In this document: positions 21,001 through 32,384 of the stretch, in pieces | Numbering within the stretch: the first letter of the stretch is position 1 | How the letters are laid out: every line of letters begins with the position of its first letter | Assembly: GCA_047967505.1 (NCBI GenBank) | Contig: CM106540.1 | Reading direction: 5' to 3' (one strand) | Origin: Dipteris shenzhenensis | Lineage: Eukaryota > Polypodiophyta > Polypodiopsida > Gleicheniales | DNA length: 64,000 nt | Made by a program: the position numbers and the translations under genes | The notes under the pieces: model-generated | What the model was told of the DNA's origin: nothing | The model's database searches: none | What the model saw: the letters and a program-made list of their open reading frames with translations, nothing else

Positions 21001-21559
21001 CTTGTTCGTGGTAAGGAGCTCAAGAAAGCAAGCCAAGTTTGTGGTGTCCTGGTAAGAGGACCAGTGTTGCTTTCCTATTTCGAGTTTGGGAGCAAATCTC
21101 TGCAGGTAGCACAGCCAGAAGTGCAGGAGTGCACTGTTTCAGATTGAGAGGGTGTGGTGAGAGCGCAGTATATGCTGTAGGAGAGGGCAAAGCCCTTGGT
21201 GACTTTATTTTTTTGATTCGAGGCCGTTTCGGGGCCCATTTTGAAGGTGGAAGTTCTTCGCAGGCACTCAGAAAAAGGCACTGTTTTTCGCTGTGCGACC
21301 ACTGCGCACGGCTAGTCGGTGGAAAGGTGCCACAGAAATTGCATCGTATGCCTGTGTGCAGAGATATTGGGAGTTGCAGATTCATGCCTGTTGCCTGTTG
21401 ATGCAAAATCGTCACTAGGAAGTGACTGTGTGGTGAAATACCACTTTCGTCCGTGTTGCAGATCTGCCCCTGTGAGGCTTTTTGCAGAAGTTTTGCTATT
21501 TGCCCTTGTGAGGCATTTGCTGTGTTTACAGGTTGCTGTTGCAATTCGTGATTTGTAAA

Positions 21560-24500
21560 ATGTCTGAGAATCTGTCTACCATTGTCAGTGAGAAGCTTGA
21601 CAAGAACACCATTGTCAGTGAGAAGCTTGACAAGAACAACTTCCAAGCATGGAAGTTCAGGATGACAAACTTCCTTATGGGAAAGGGAGTTTGGGAGTAC
21701 ATCAGTGGTGAAACTGCAGAACCAGTTTTGGGTGCTGCTCCCACTCCTGCTGAATTGAAGGCCTTTAAAGAATGGCATGAAAAAGCGAGAAAATGCCTGT
21801 ATTGGCTGTCTGTTAGCATTTCAGATTCTATGATTGTGCATATACAGGATGTAGAGATGCCTAAGGAGGCATGGGATACATTGGTGAAGCTGTATAGCAC
21901 AAATACCAAAGCACGAAAGATGCAGCTAAAGCAGGAGTTGCACAATGTGCAAAGGAAAAATCTGAATATAAATGAGTATTCCTTGAAGGTGAAAGGCCTT
22001 GCAGATTCTCTTGCCTCCATTGGAGCACCTGTTGATGATGAGGACTTAGTGTCCGTGACCTTGAATGGTCTTGGGAAAGATTATGCACAGTTTCGGACAT
22101 CCATTGGAGTCCGTGAAACATTTCCTGATTTTCAGGAACTTATTGCTCTCTTGCTGAGTGAAGAGCAAAGGAATGGTGGTTCAGCCACCTCAACTTCTCA
22201 AGAGACTGCTTTCTACTCGAATACAGGTAGAGGCAGGGGTAGAGGAAGAGGCCGTTTTGGTGGCCGTGCAGGAAATCAGAACCAACAGCAACAACAGGAA
22301 AACCAGTCCTATGGAGGAGGACGTGGTAGTTCTAGAGGCAGGGGGAGCCAAAGAGGCCATGGTTCATGGCAAAGGAACCAGCAAGTAAATAGCAGCACAG
22401 AATGCTATTATTGTGGAAAGCCTGGACACAAGGAGAATACATGCTATAAAAAGCAGAATGACATCAAAAGTGGGAAGTTGCAGCAAAGCAACTATGCATC
22501 ATCAAGTGGGCATGGTGACGACAGAAATGAGCACCTTTTTGTGATGCAGCATATGGTTAACTCCATGTCAGGAGATGCTGCAGCTTGCAATGATGTTTGG
22601 TATGTTGATTCAGGTGCGTCTAACCACATGACCAGTCATGGTGAGTGGTTTCATGATGTTAGAAATTTGGATAAGCCAGGTTATGTTGAAACAGGTAATG
22701 ATACTGCGCACCCAATTACGCAGGTTGGTAAAGTGCCATTGGCTATGCAGGATGGCAAAACGAAGTACTTGGCAGATGTACTTCATGTTCCAAAAATCAC
22801 TAAGAACCTGGTTTCAGTTGGCCAGATGGTTGAGCAAGGTCTGCAGGTTAGATTTAATCCTGATGGATGCTTTGTTGAGGACTTGAAAAATAAGTGCCGC
22901 TTGGTTGCGAAAGGCAACAAAAATGGCAGAATGTTCACCTTGGATGTTGATATGCCTGAGGTGAAAGCTGCTATGTTTGCGCATGGGAGAGGTGTCATTG
23001 CAGATATTGAGATATGGCACAAGCGCATTGGGCACGTGAATATACAAAGGCTGAAATCTATGCAAACGAAAAACATTGTTGCAGGTTTGCCTAAATTCAG
23101 AGTTGAGGGAATGCAAAAGGTATGTGAAGCATGCCAAATGGGTAAGCAGGCCAGACATGCATTTCCCAAAAATGCTAAGGTGAGCAGAAGACCTTTGGAA
23201 GTGATCCATTTAGATGTTTGGACAACCAAAGCTGCTTCTATTGGTGGATGCCATTATTATGTGACGTTTATTGATGACTACACTAGGAAGGTGTGGATTT
23301 ATTTTATGAAGCACAAAAGTGAAGTGTTCAGCCATTTCAAGGCTTTTAAGGCCATGGTTGAAAAAGAGAAAGGTGTGCATATTAAAGTGCTAAGATCTGA
23401 TGGAGGGGGAGAGTACTTTTCAGAAGAATTTTGTGAATATCTGAAAGAACAGGAAATTCAAAGGAAGTACTCATGCAGGTCTACCCCTCAGCAGAATGGG
23501 GTTGCAGAAAGGAAGAACAGGCATATTGCAGAAGTAGGACGGGTGATCCTAAATGAGAAAAACATGCATGATTATTTTTGGGCTGAAGCAGTAGCAACTA
23601 CTATTTATATTATGAACAGAACCCCCACTGCAGCTGTCCATGGCATGACGCCTGAAGAAATGTATACAGGCCAAAAACTAGATATTTCTCACTTGAAGGT
23701 ATTTGGTTGCATAGCTTATGTTCATGTTCCTGATGAGAAGAGAACAAAGCTGGATCCAAAGGCAGAAAAATGCATCTTTATTGGATATGCTCTGCACCAA
23801 AAAGGGTATCGCTGTTATAACCCTTCCACCCGCAAAATGCAAGTGAGCAGAGATGTTGTTTTTGATGAAATGAGCAGCTGGTATGCACCAACTGTTATGG
23901 TAGGAGATGCAGATGCAGGAAATGGGAATGCTGCAATAAATACAGAGCAGCAATCTCAAGCCTTGAGTGGACCCAGAGAGTCCTCTACTAGTGGATCTAA
24001 TGCATGGACAGGGAGATTGAGATCTAGTGAATCGTCACATGGCAGCCCTGATAGTGTTGTGCAGGTATCACATAAGGGAAAAGAAGAAGTAGACCATGCT
24101 CCAGTGTTTGATGTGTCTGCTGGTAGCTCTCATGTTGATGGAGAGTCAAGCGGCTCTGAAATGAGCCTTGATGAGGAACTTGGGATTCCTTCTGTTGTTA
24201 CACCTGGTGCAAGGAAAAGCAGGCATGATTTAAAGACTCCTACAACTGATCCAGTTGTACGGAGGTCCACTCGTATTAAGTATCCAGTTGACAGGCTGAG
24301 ATATGATGGGTATACAGCACATCACTATGCTTATATGGTCAAGGTTCTAGAGGAGCCAGAGCCCACATGTTTTGAGGATGCAGCAGGGCATAAAAATTGG
24401 GAAGCAGCTATGGATGAAGAGATGGCTGCCTTGGATGCAAACCACACTTGGGATTTGATGCCTTTGCCTCATGATAAGAAGGCTATTGGCTGCAAGTGGG

Positions 24501-25944
24501 TTTACAAAGTAAAGCACAATGCTGATGGGTCTATTAGCAGGTACAAGGCAAGATTGGTTGCCAAAGGTTTTGCGCAGACATATGGAATTGACTATGAGGA
24601 AACTTTCAGCCCAGTTGCAAGGATGGCAACTGTGAGAGCAGTAATTGCTATAGCTGCTGCAAAGGGATGGTCTTTGCATCAAATGGATGTGAAAAATGCC
24701 TTCTTGCATGGTGATTTGCAGGAAGAGGTTTATATGATGCAGCCAGAAGGTTATGAGGATAATTCACACCCCGATTTTGTATGCAGGTTGCGCAAAGCCT
24801 TGTATGGCTTAAAACAGGCACCGAGGGCATGGTCAGACAAGATAGGGCAATATCTTGTCACTATTGGATTTCAGATTTCCAATTTAGATTTTTCACTTTA
24901 TATGAAAAGGACAAACAGAGGGATTGTGCTTGTAGTCATCTATGTTGATGACTTGATTATTACAGGTGATAGTGATGCAGACATTAATGAAGTGAAGCTG
25001 CTGTTGAAGCAGAAATTTGAGATGAAGGATTTGGGAGAGCTGCGTTACTTCTTGGGATTGAGGTTATTAGATCCCCGAGTGGGATATGGCTATTGCAAAG
25101 GCAATACGGTTTGGACATGCTGTCCAAATATGGGATGACAGGCTGTAAGCCTATCTCTGTTCCATTGGAGCAGAATGTGAAGCTCAATGCAGAGACATGT
25201 GAGCTTCTTGAAGATATTACTATGTACAGGCGCATAGTAGGTAGCTTGATTTACATGACTATAACCAGACCAGATTTGAGCTATGCTGTGGGGCTGGTGA
25301 GTCAGTTTATGCAGGCATGGAGGAAGCCACATTTGGATGCGGCTAGGCGCATACTGCGGTATGTGAAGTCCACATTGCATTATGGACTGTTTTATGAAGC
25401 TGGGTGTGCATTACAGGTACATGGATACACAGATGCTGACTGGGCTGGTAGTGTCTCAGACAGGAGATCTACTAGTGGTTTTATGTTTTCCCTTGGGAGT
25501 GGTGCCATCAATTGGAGCAGCAAGAAGCAGCCAACAATTGCCTTGTCGAGCACAGAGGCTGAGTACAGGGGTGCAGCAATGGCTGCATGTGAGGTAGCTT
25601 GGTTACGGAAGCTACTTGCAGATATGGGACAGTCAATTCATGCAGCAGTTGTCATTCATTGTGACAACATTAGCAGCATCATGCTTGCTAATAACCCAGT
25701 TTATCATGCTAGAACGAAGCACATTGAGGTGCATTATCACTTTGTGAGAGAGAAGGTTCTAGCTGGTGAGATTGATCTTGTCTATGTCAGCACTGAGGAG
25801 CAGGTGGCTGATATTTTTACGAAGGCATTGGGTACCGAGAAGCTTCGCAGATTTAGGAGCTTGCTTGGTGTACGTGAGATGGATTTGAGCTTGAGGGGGA
25901 GTGTTGAGATATCAAGCTCTACCCCCGATACATCTCCAGGATGA
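21560..25944 (+). CDS. gag-pol polyprotein of copia element 1, one frameshift
   Basis: I prefer ATG 21560 (MSENLS) to the upstream in-frame ATG at 21533. Order: UBN2-type gag; Gly/Arg-rich stretch; knuckle CYYCGKPGHKENTC (about residue 281); protease WYVDSGASNHMT (about 347); GAG-pre-integrase IWHKRIGHVN; integrase with HLDVW, SDGGGEY and NGVAERKN; reverse transcriptase with YVDDLIITG; RNase H with TDADWAG, STEAEYRG and HCDNISS. A one-base deletion near 25060 (GGATTGAGGTT) shifts the frame just after the RT core; the rest of RT and RNase H continues in the next frame to 25944, overlapping the 3' LTR. Residues 6-25 contain an exact in-frame tandem duplication (TIVSEKLDKN twice). Otherwise intact. 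Confidence 0.95.
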
Positions 25945-26199
25945 CTATCATTTATGTCACCGCCTATGTTAGTTGTACTCGTGGTGTAGTTAGACTACCA
26001 CATATGTTTTTGGTCTGGGTTCACATATGAACCACGTATTCTAGGTTTTGACATATAGGGTATTTCCCTCTTCTATTGTATTGTTGTTGTGTGCAAAAGT
26101 GAAGAAAGGCTTCACCCTCCAACCTTGTGTCCTCTCTCTTTTGTGTGTTGTGAAGAAAGATGAACTTGAGTCTCCTATCTCTCTCCCTTATTCTTTACA
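25902..26199 (+). repeat. 3' LTR of copia element 1
   Basis: 298 bp; preceded by the polypurine tract. The differences from the 5' LTR are scattered single bases. Confidence 0.95.
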
Positions 26200-26384
26200 A
26201 TATACTCTATTTGTTATGCCAAGTCACATTGCCATATTACTGTGTCGATAGCACCTACTAATTTTCGAGCTAATCTGCACATCAAAACATATAACAACAG
26301 TGAATATGTGCATTGCATATCAATCTACATGTCAAGAAGTGACAACAAGTGTAGTCTATACTTACTCTAACACAGTGCCATGGA

Positions 26385-26960
26385 CGGATGTCATTGAGTT
26401 GGCAAAGAAGCACTTCTTCGCAAAGATGTCCACGACTACCAGACTCCAATGTGAGCTGCATTATCAATAAAGAATAATTACTGTGTTTGAGACAATTCTA
26501 GCAATGCAATAGAAAAAACAAGTAGGGTTTGATGCTTACTTCTCATAATATGCTGTAAAAATAACTCGTGCGTCATTCATAGGAACGTGCTTCAACCACT
26601 TGCAAACATCCTCTATGGTTTCTTCTTTGTTGCTAAGCACTTCCGAAATACGAGGATCGAGCATATATGAAACGCTTTGTATATTTTGCAGAAAATTTGC
26701 TATAACATTACTGTATTTAAAAAAAAAGTATTAGCTTCTTGGGTTTAATCAAAATAAGCAAAGTATAAAGCCAAGGAAAAGGCTGCATCAAACTTGAGGA
26801 TGGTTGTAATGACTTTGACATTAACCTCTTTCTTAGGATTCAAGAGGATTGAAATCTCTTCTTCACCAAATTCAAAAAAATGAGGTTGTTGTCGAATTAA
26901 CAACATAGCGGTGAATGAACTTCCAATCTGCTCCAATAGATTCATATTTTCATGACTCAT
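26385..26960 (-). pseudogene. Ulp1/C48-like protease, copy B, lacks the Cys exon
   Basis: Minus-strand pieces in the same order as copy A: 26960-26745 (FFEFGEEEISILLNPKKEVNVKV); about 26690-26548 (SNKEETIEDVCKWL ... VIFTAYYEK); and about 26460-26385 (SHWSLVVVDIFAKKCFFANS). The catalytic His is present and Asn replaces Asp. No exon with the Gln/Cys motif was found between here and the copia 3' LTR, or on the other side of that element before copy A begins, so this copy is incomplete. It could be spliced onto copy A exons, which I cannot test. Confidence 0.65.
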
Positions 26961-27383
26961 CTTATTGAGAGATTAGTCTACATCGTATTCTTCTTCACTT
27001 GCTATGTCTTCTACATCCTCCTTCTTCTATAAAAATATAAAAAATTTATGCGATGTACACATCCCAAATAAAGGCTTAAACAAGTAGATAAGGTTTCATA
27101 CATGCTTTCATTAGAGTGAGTCTCTCCTCCACTTGGAGCAAAAATTTAAAAAGTAAGGTTTCATACATGCTTTTATTAGAGCTCCTCTTGGAGGAAAAAT
27201 TTAAAAAGTTATGGCAAATAAAAATAAAGGTTTAAATAATCATAGAAGTATAAAGATAGCATGCTTTCATTAGACTCAGTCTCTTCTCCTCTTGGAGAAA
27301 AATATAAAAAAGTTATGAGATTTACACATCCCAATTAAAGGCTTGAACAAGCATACAAGTATAAAGATAAGGTTTTATACATG

Positions 27384-28860
27384 CTACAATGTAGTCATAT
27401 TTTCAGGTTGTTTCTTAATGGTAGCAATTAGATGCTGAATACTCTCAGCCTGAAGCGCTAGCAGATCGTTTTCTGTATATGATTCCATTTTGACTAGTAA
27501 CTCCAAATCAAAAATCTCTCTAAGAAACAACATGCAGTTGTAGGCAACTCTCCACCCACAGCTGTGCCCATCTTTTTGCTCCACTGGCAGACGTCTTTTG
27601 AATTCTACTTGGTCTTGTTGCTCCGTGGTTGTTCTAACAGCAGATACTAGCGGATATGCAGCACTGTCCATCACGACATATTAAATATATTAATATGTCA
27701 TGATCATAAGATACAAAATAAGAAAGTATCAAAAATATTAAGAGAATAATTACCTTGGGGAGTTGGCATGATAGCCTTCCATTGAATTCACAAACCACAA
27801 ACGGTTGAGTTCAAGGTCCCAGACAATCAGACTCCAATGTGAGCTACACGACCATAATAAAAATGATTATTGTTTTACACAAACTTGCCAAAGAAATAGT
27901 AAAAATAAAGTTAGAGTTGATACTTACGCCTCATGATAAGGCATAAAGATGACTCACACCCCATCTAAATTCAAAGGGCTTAACCAGGTACAAACATCTT
28001 CTATAGTCTTTTGAGAAGAGCTAAGAATAGAAGAAAGGAGAGCATCGAGCATGTAGACACGATGCTGCACTGCACTAGGAAGCTGAGAAATAACTACACT
28101 GCACCAAGATATAAACAAACGTTAGCTCATAGAATTGATTTGCATTCTGCACTAGGAAACTGATATATAACTACACTGTAAATAAATAAACAAATGTTAG
28201 CTCATTGAAGTAGCAACAAATAAATAAACGTTACCTGAGAATGGCCAAGATAACATTGTCATTAACCTCTTTTAAAGGATTGGAGAGGATTGAAACCTCC
28301 TCTCTTCCAAAGCTCAAATACTGAGGTTCTCATTTCAAAACGATCTTAACTTCAAATGAGCTCTCCATTTTATCCAATGCAGCTAAATTTGCAGAATGGG
28401 TCTCTGTCATAGCTTGTATTCTATGTTTGGGGTCATACTACTTTTCCATGGTGTCTTTAAAGCTCTTGTGCTGATGGGATTCTTCAATCAAATTTAGAGG
28501 TGGTTGCATTGTTGAAGTAGAAGGGAGTGCCTCCATATTGACTTCATCCATTTCTTCTCCCTCTATTGGCTGTAAACAAATATGAGAGATAAGATTCGTT
28601 AGCTTTAAATTTAAATCTTATTTAAAAAATTGTATTTAGTTGAGAAATAGAGAGTTCATACCGCTAACTATTGTCATACTGGCATTTTTTCATAACCGTG
28701 CGAGCCATAATTATCAAAGAAGGCATCATCATGTTTGTCTTCATCCACCAACCTCTCTCTGAATGGGTCATGTAACTCCATCTTTTCATCATCATCAACT
28801 AAGACTATATTAGATAATTTGGGAAAAACACAATTCCCAGAATGGCAGTTTGGGAAGAAA
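27384..28860 (-). pseudogene. Ulp1/C48-like protease, copy C, most complete
   Basis: Pieces on the minus strand: N-terminal coding-like sequence about 28860-28430 (acidic, with GEEMDEVNMEALPSTS); about 28340-28232 (YLSFGREEVSILSNPLKEVN); about 28090-27930 (SQKTIEDVCTWLSPL, with one in-frame TGA); about 27846-27756 (SHWSLIVWDLELNRLWFVNS); and 27674-27384 (PVEQKDGHSCGWRVAYNC). His, Gln and Cys of the C48 fold are all kept, and Asn is at the Asp position as in copies A and B. The shared Asn suggests an ancestral state, not random decay. An upstream coding-like block near 29130-28990 may be another exon. Confidence 0.65.
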
Positions 28861-28869
28861 TTGTAGCTC

Positions 28870-29700
28870 CCCTCAATGAAAAAACACGAGAAATATGTGA
28901 AAATAGACTAGATAGCCATTCATGAAGTGTGAAATATCAACTACATTCTCAAATAATAAATAGAATATCAGTGTCTAAACTACGTTATCATCAACAAAAT
29001 AATAAACTTTGAAACCCATTTGAGTTAGATTGATCTCGTGAGCCATAGTGATGTTTAAAAACACCTTCATAATAGCGAGTCTCTGGAATTTCCATTGATA
29101 TTGAGACTCGCTTTTGTTGTGAGCATTCTCATTTGAAAATCTCCAAAACACCGTTTAAAAAATGTAGAGTGTAATTAATAACCATGAGTATTGCAATGAA
29201 AACGCACAGGCTCTTTAACTTAATAAGATATGTAGTTGATGGAAAATCAAGATATATAGTTGAGGAGAATGAATGCAAGATATGTAGTTGATGGAAAATC
29301 CATGGGCAATGACAAGCATTTGATGTAATTTAGGTGGCAATGACAATCATTTATTGTGCACTTTCAATGTTTAGACTGGCTAGCATTATTGTAAAAGGAT
29401 AACTTTACATGTCATGTTGATTACTCATTGCAAAGTAAAAAGGTACACTTTAGGATGAAAACATAACAACTTGTTGATGCACCATTGAAATCCTTGAAAT
29501 AAATCATGATTCCAAAGAAACTCTCAATCTCTAGCCCTAAAGAGAATGGCACTGGAAAGAATGGCACGAGAGACACTCCTTCAAAATACATTATGAATGT
29601 AGTTATGAACATGTTTGCATATTATTCACACACAACAATTACGCACCAATTTACATAGTTGGCAAGAAAGTAGTAATTCCCATAAGTAATGATTGTATAA
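28870..29700. other. Mostly non-coding; possible extra exon
   Basis: AT-rich spacer between copy C and the SET-domain gene. The only coding-like stretch is minus strand, about 29130-28990. A degenerate half of the palindrome family (GAGAATGGCACTGG, then AAGAATGGCAC) lies at about 29542-29568. Confidence 0.5.
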
Positions 29701-29719
29701 AGAAATACAATGTTGTTAT

Positions 29720-30292
29720 TCAAAACTCATAGTCTGCAAATAGCTCCTCTCCTACATGTATATCATCTATGGATTCAATACAAATGTGACCATATTCTGC
29801 AATATCTATGTTCATCATGGGGTCATACCAAGGTGGAACATCAGGGAAAAATACATAACAAACATTTGGCTTTACATTGGTATTTCTATTGCTGTTAATA
29901 AATCCTGACACATTGCCATATTGAACATCACCAACAATATGCACCACATCCTTCATAGGGACAGTAGGGTCCTCTTGGATAGAGTACTTCTTTAGCCTTG
30001 GATGAACTCTACATAATTCCTTCCAGTCTCCGTAGGAGTACTTGTCACCTCCATAATGGAGAATAGTAGTCTCTCTCTTGATGGAGCCATGCACAAACAA
30101 GCCCAAGCCAGCACCTGTAATGGTTGACTCATGCACCTCGAAAGCCACATTTTTTATCCAGAACACTTCGTTGATAGGGACAGGTAACTCTGGTGGTCCA
30201 AATGGATCTCGTTCTGGTATGTACCTACTCAAGCTTGATTTGAACGTATATCTATCTATATCACAAAAGACAAATTCAATTAGCTGCAACAA
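29720..30292 (-). CDS. SET-domain protein (probable 3' exon)
   Basis: Open to TAA or TAG at 29720; the true exon start may be the acceptor near 30245 (TTTTGTGATATAG). SET hallmarks in order: GAGLGLFVHGSIKRET and LHYGG (N-terminal SET strands), GNVSGFINSN...NVKPN (the position of the N-H-S/T-PN cofactor motif, His not kept), and IDDIHVGEELFADYEF (the GEEL.DY end with catalytic Tyr). SET domains transfer methyl groups to lysines of histones or other proteins, but no pre-SET or post-SET zinc regions are seen. It lies 51 bp downstream, on the same strand, of the FCP1-like ORF, so the two may be exons of one gene. Confidence 0.75.
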   Translation of the reverse strand: MLQLIEFVFCDIDRYTFKSSLSRYIPERDPFGPPELPVPINEVFWIKNVAFEVHESTITGAGLGLFVHGSIKRETTILHYGGDKYSYGDWKELCRVHPRLKKYSIQEDPTVPMKDVVHIVGDVQYGNVSGFINSNRNTNVKPNVCYVFFPDVPPWYDPMMNIDIAEYGHICIESIDDIHVGEELFADYEF

Positions 30293-30343
30293 CAGCTATA
30301 TAGACTTGAGATAAAATCAAAAAACACTTTGACATATGTACCT

Positions 30344-30967
30344 TCATGAAAAATATGCATTCTGTAGTCGGTTTATGTAGCCCTTAGCAATGTATTTCTT
30401 GATATAGCAACCTTTGTACCCTAGGTCTATAGCCAATTGAGAAACTTGCATAGCATTCATGCTAGAGAGTTGCGGAGCATTCCTTAAAAGTCTTATTTGG
30501 GATGCATTGAGTTTAGGCACCTGGCCATCACCACCATGGGTTGCCCTAGGGTGTACACCCTTTGGTTTTGTATTACCACCTATATCCCTCTCTCTTAGTT
30601 GATCTACAAGAGGAAGATTTCTTTTTTTATATTCCATTCTTGACCATACATGATTTTCCTCCCTCCATTCATCAATTACTTTCTGGACAAGGTTGAAATC
30701 CTTATGCCCCTCCATCACACGTAATTGTCCATACTGATTTGTCTCAATCATGCTACGCACATCTTTAGTTTCATCGAGTTGTAGTAAGTACGGCATCAAC
30801 TCTCTCAGTAGAATATTATCATCCTTGTCTTGTACATCAAACATTGAAGGAAATATGCAATTTGATGGAGGGCTAATGCAAGCCTTGTATGGGGAGTCAT
30901 CAACAAGGATTGTCCTTCTAGCATCACATCCAAATGCCTTTGAGATTTTTGCTAAGGGTTTGAACAT
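30344..30967 (-). CDS. FCP1/NLI-type phosphatase, C-terminal half (HAD superfamily)
   Basis: ILVDDSPYKACISP, SNCIFPSMF, KDDNILLRELMPYLLQL and DVR form the C-terminal half of the FCP1/SCP-like phosphatase domain, whose members dephosphorylate the RNA polymerase II tail or other Ser/Thr targets. The N-terminal DxDx(T/V) catalytic motif is not in this ORF and was not found just upstream, where palindromic repeats begin (31013). Thus either earlier exons are further away or the gene is truncated. The C-terminal 120 residues are basic and charged (DEWREENHVWSRMEYKKRN) with no recognised domain. It ends TGA just before a GTACAT donor-like site. Confidence 0.65.
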   Translation of the reverse strand: MFKPLAKISKAFGCDARRTILVDDSPYKACISPPSNCIFPSMFDVQDKDDNILLRELMPYLLQLDETKDVRSMIETNQYGQLRVMEGHKDFNLVQKVIDEWREENHVWSRMEYKKRNLPLVDQLRERDIGGNTKPKGVHPRATHGGDGQVPKLNASQIRLLRNAPQLSSMNAMQVSQLAIDLGYKGCYIKKYIAKGYINRLQNAYFS

Positions 30968-31012
30968 TGCCTCAACACCAACCTTGTGGTGCTAGTGCCA
31001 TTTTACATATAA

Positions 31013-31396
31013 GGTTATGGAGAATGCCACTAGTGCCTTTCTCTATATCCTCATTGGGAGGAGAGAATACTACTAGTGCCTCCCCCCATGTCCCAAAAGA
31101 AATGTACAACGCGTGATCTGAAAGTATAGAAACTATATTACTTTGGTCCAATAGATTTGTAGAAAGCACCCAAATCCAAACTTTGGTAGCATAGTTAATA
31201 CTATACAATTTTTAATCTCTGTAATGCTTTCAACTAACATAGATTCAAGAAAGGAACATAACAGTATTACCATTTCTACATAACCACAAAGAGAGAATGG
31301 CACTAGTGCCATTCTCCATACGAGGTCACATAAAATGTTAATAGTACCTCTTACGTATAACCCGACATAGGGAGAATGACACTAGTACCATTCCCC
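31013..31396. repeat. Palindromes of the GGAGAATGGCAC family
   Basis: Copies at about 31018-31042 (imperfect), 31293-31316 (perfect 24-bp palindrome with centre CTAG) and 31371-31396 (imperfect). They sit between minus-strand coding segments, perhaps within introns. Confidence 0.85.
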
Positions 31397-31528
31397 ATGT
31401 CATTATGTCACACAATTTTATCATACCTAATGTTTAATCTCTTTAATATAATGAGAGTATGTGCAATCGAGAAAATCCATAAAAGTCATATTATTTTGAA
31501 ACTGAATACACAAGGCATAAATGAGTAG

Positions 31529-32266
31529 CTAAAGACCTTGCTCCAAATCTTCCAATGTAATCTTTGGGATAGCTTCAAGATCTGCTTCAGTTAAAGGTCG
31601 CAAGTCTTCAATGTGATGCTCACCCTCTTTAATTCCTTCATCGATAGGTGAATCAGCTCTATGTGTCTCAAGAGGCCTCTCAATGCTAGACCAAATCTTA
31701 ATATGGGGATTATTTGATGCATGTGCCACACACATAGCCTCGACCTCTGTCGCTTGTTGGGATGTCTTCACCAGTGAGATCACTTTTCTTTTGCTTGACA
31801 ATGCTTGTAATGCCACACATCCATTAGTAAAGACATCAACAACAACTTCATGTTCCCTACTACAATAGCACCTGATGCACTCCTTGATGATGCCATGCTT
31901 CACAACCGCCTCTTTTTCATACTCATCGTCCTCATCATAATAAAGAATATTGTCCTCAATTATTGTGTATGGCCTTGTGTTTTCTAACATGTGCTCAAAT
32001 CCATCAAACCCATCATGTGAGCTGACAAATGACAAAAAATAGAAGGTCTCAGACAAACCCTTTTGTGCACTATCTGATTTATGGATAACACCCACAAACC
32101 TTCTATGCCAAAATCGAGCCTCTATCATTGCTTCCTTGAGATTTACCATCTCTATCATTGTCATAAATGATAGCAATACGTACTGTGACAGAGTGGCAAC
32201 GGTCTCCATCAAGCCATAGAGCAACTTCTTGAAGGCATCCTTATCCCTCTGAGGTGTCAAGCACAC
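31529..32266 (-). CDS. Orphan ORF with a possible methyltransferase-like block
   Basis: 245 codons, minus strand. A block around residues 140-165 (HEVVVDVFTNGCVALQALSS, then KRKVISL) has the shape of motif I and the following strand in DNA amino-methyltransferases (usually DPFxGxGT ... GRxxIGIE), but the Gly residues are not kept. No D/N/S-PP-Y/W/F motif is visible. Glu-rich C-terminal tail. The assignment is a guess from one motif; alternatively it is an unrelated lineage-specific protein. It lies between the FCP1-like ORF and two further orphan ORFs on the same strand. Confidence 0.4.
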   Translation of the reverse strand: MCLTPQRDKDAFKKLLYGLMETVATLSQYVLLSFMTMIEMVNLKEAMIEARFWHRRFVGVIHKSDSAQKGLSETFYFLSFVSSHDGFDGFEHMLENTRPYTIIEDNILYYDEDDEYEKEAVVKHGIIKECIRCYCSREHEVVVDVFTNGCVALQALSSKRKVISLVKTSQQATEVEAMCVAHASNNPHIKIWSSIERPLETHRADSPIDEGIKEGEHHIEDLRPLTEADLEAIPKITLEDLEQGL

Positions 32267-32384
32267 ACAAGCTGATTGGAAGTTGTCCCTTGGAGTGACG
32301 TGTTAGAAAGCTCTCCCCCTCCATCTCCATATTCACTTGAATAATTGTCCAAGGAAAACAAGACTACGATGTAGACTTGTTACC

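Larger units (their letters stand above)
20691..26199 (+). mobile_element. Nearly intact Ty1-copia LTR retrotransposon
   Basis: 298-bp LTRs (20691-20988 and 25902-26199) starting TGTTGAGATAT and ending TTCTTTACA, with about four differences between them. A perfect 5-bp duplication ATATA flanks it (20686-20690, 26200-26204). The primer site is TGGTATCAGAGC at 20989-21000 and the polypurine tract TTGAGGGGGAG lies just before the 3' LTR. It landed between Ulp1-like copies A and B. LTR similarity makes it young, but older than the gypsy element. Confidence 0.96.

Noticed and set aside
20837-21055. 72-codon frame and its near copy at 26048-26251
   Set aside because: Both fall in the copia LTRs and adjacent leader, and repeat for that reason.
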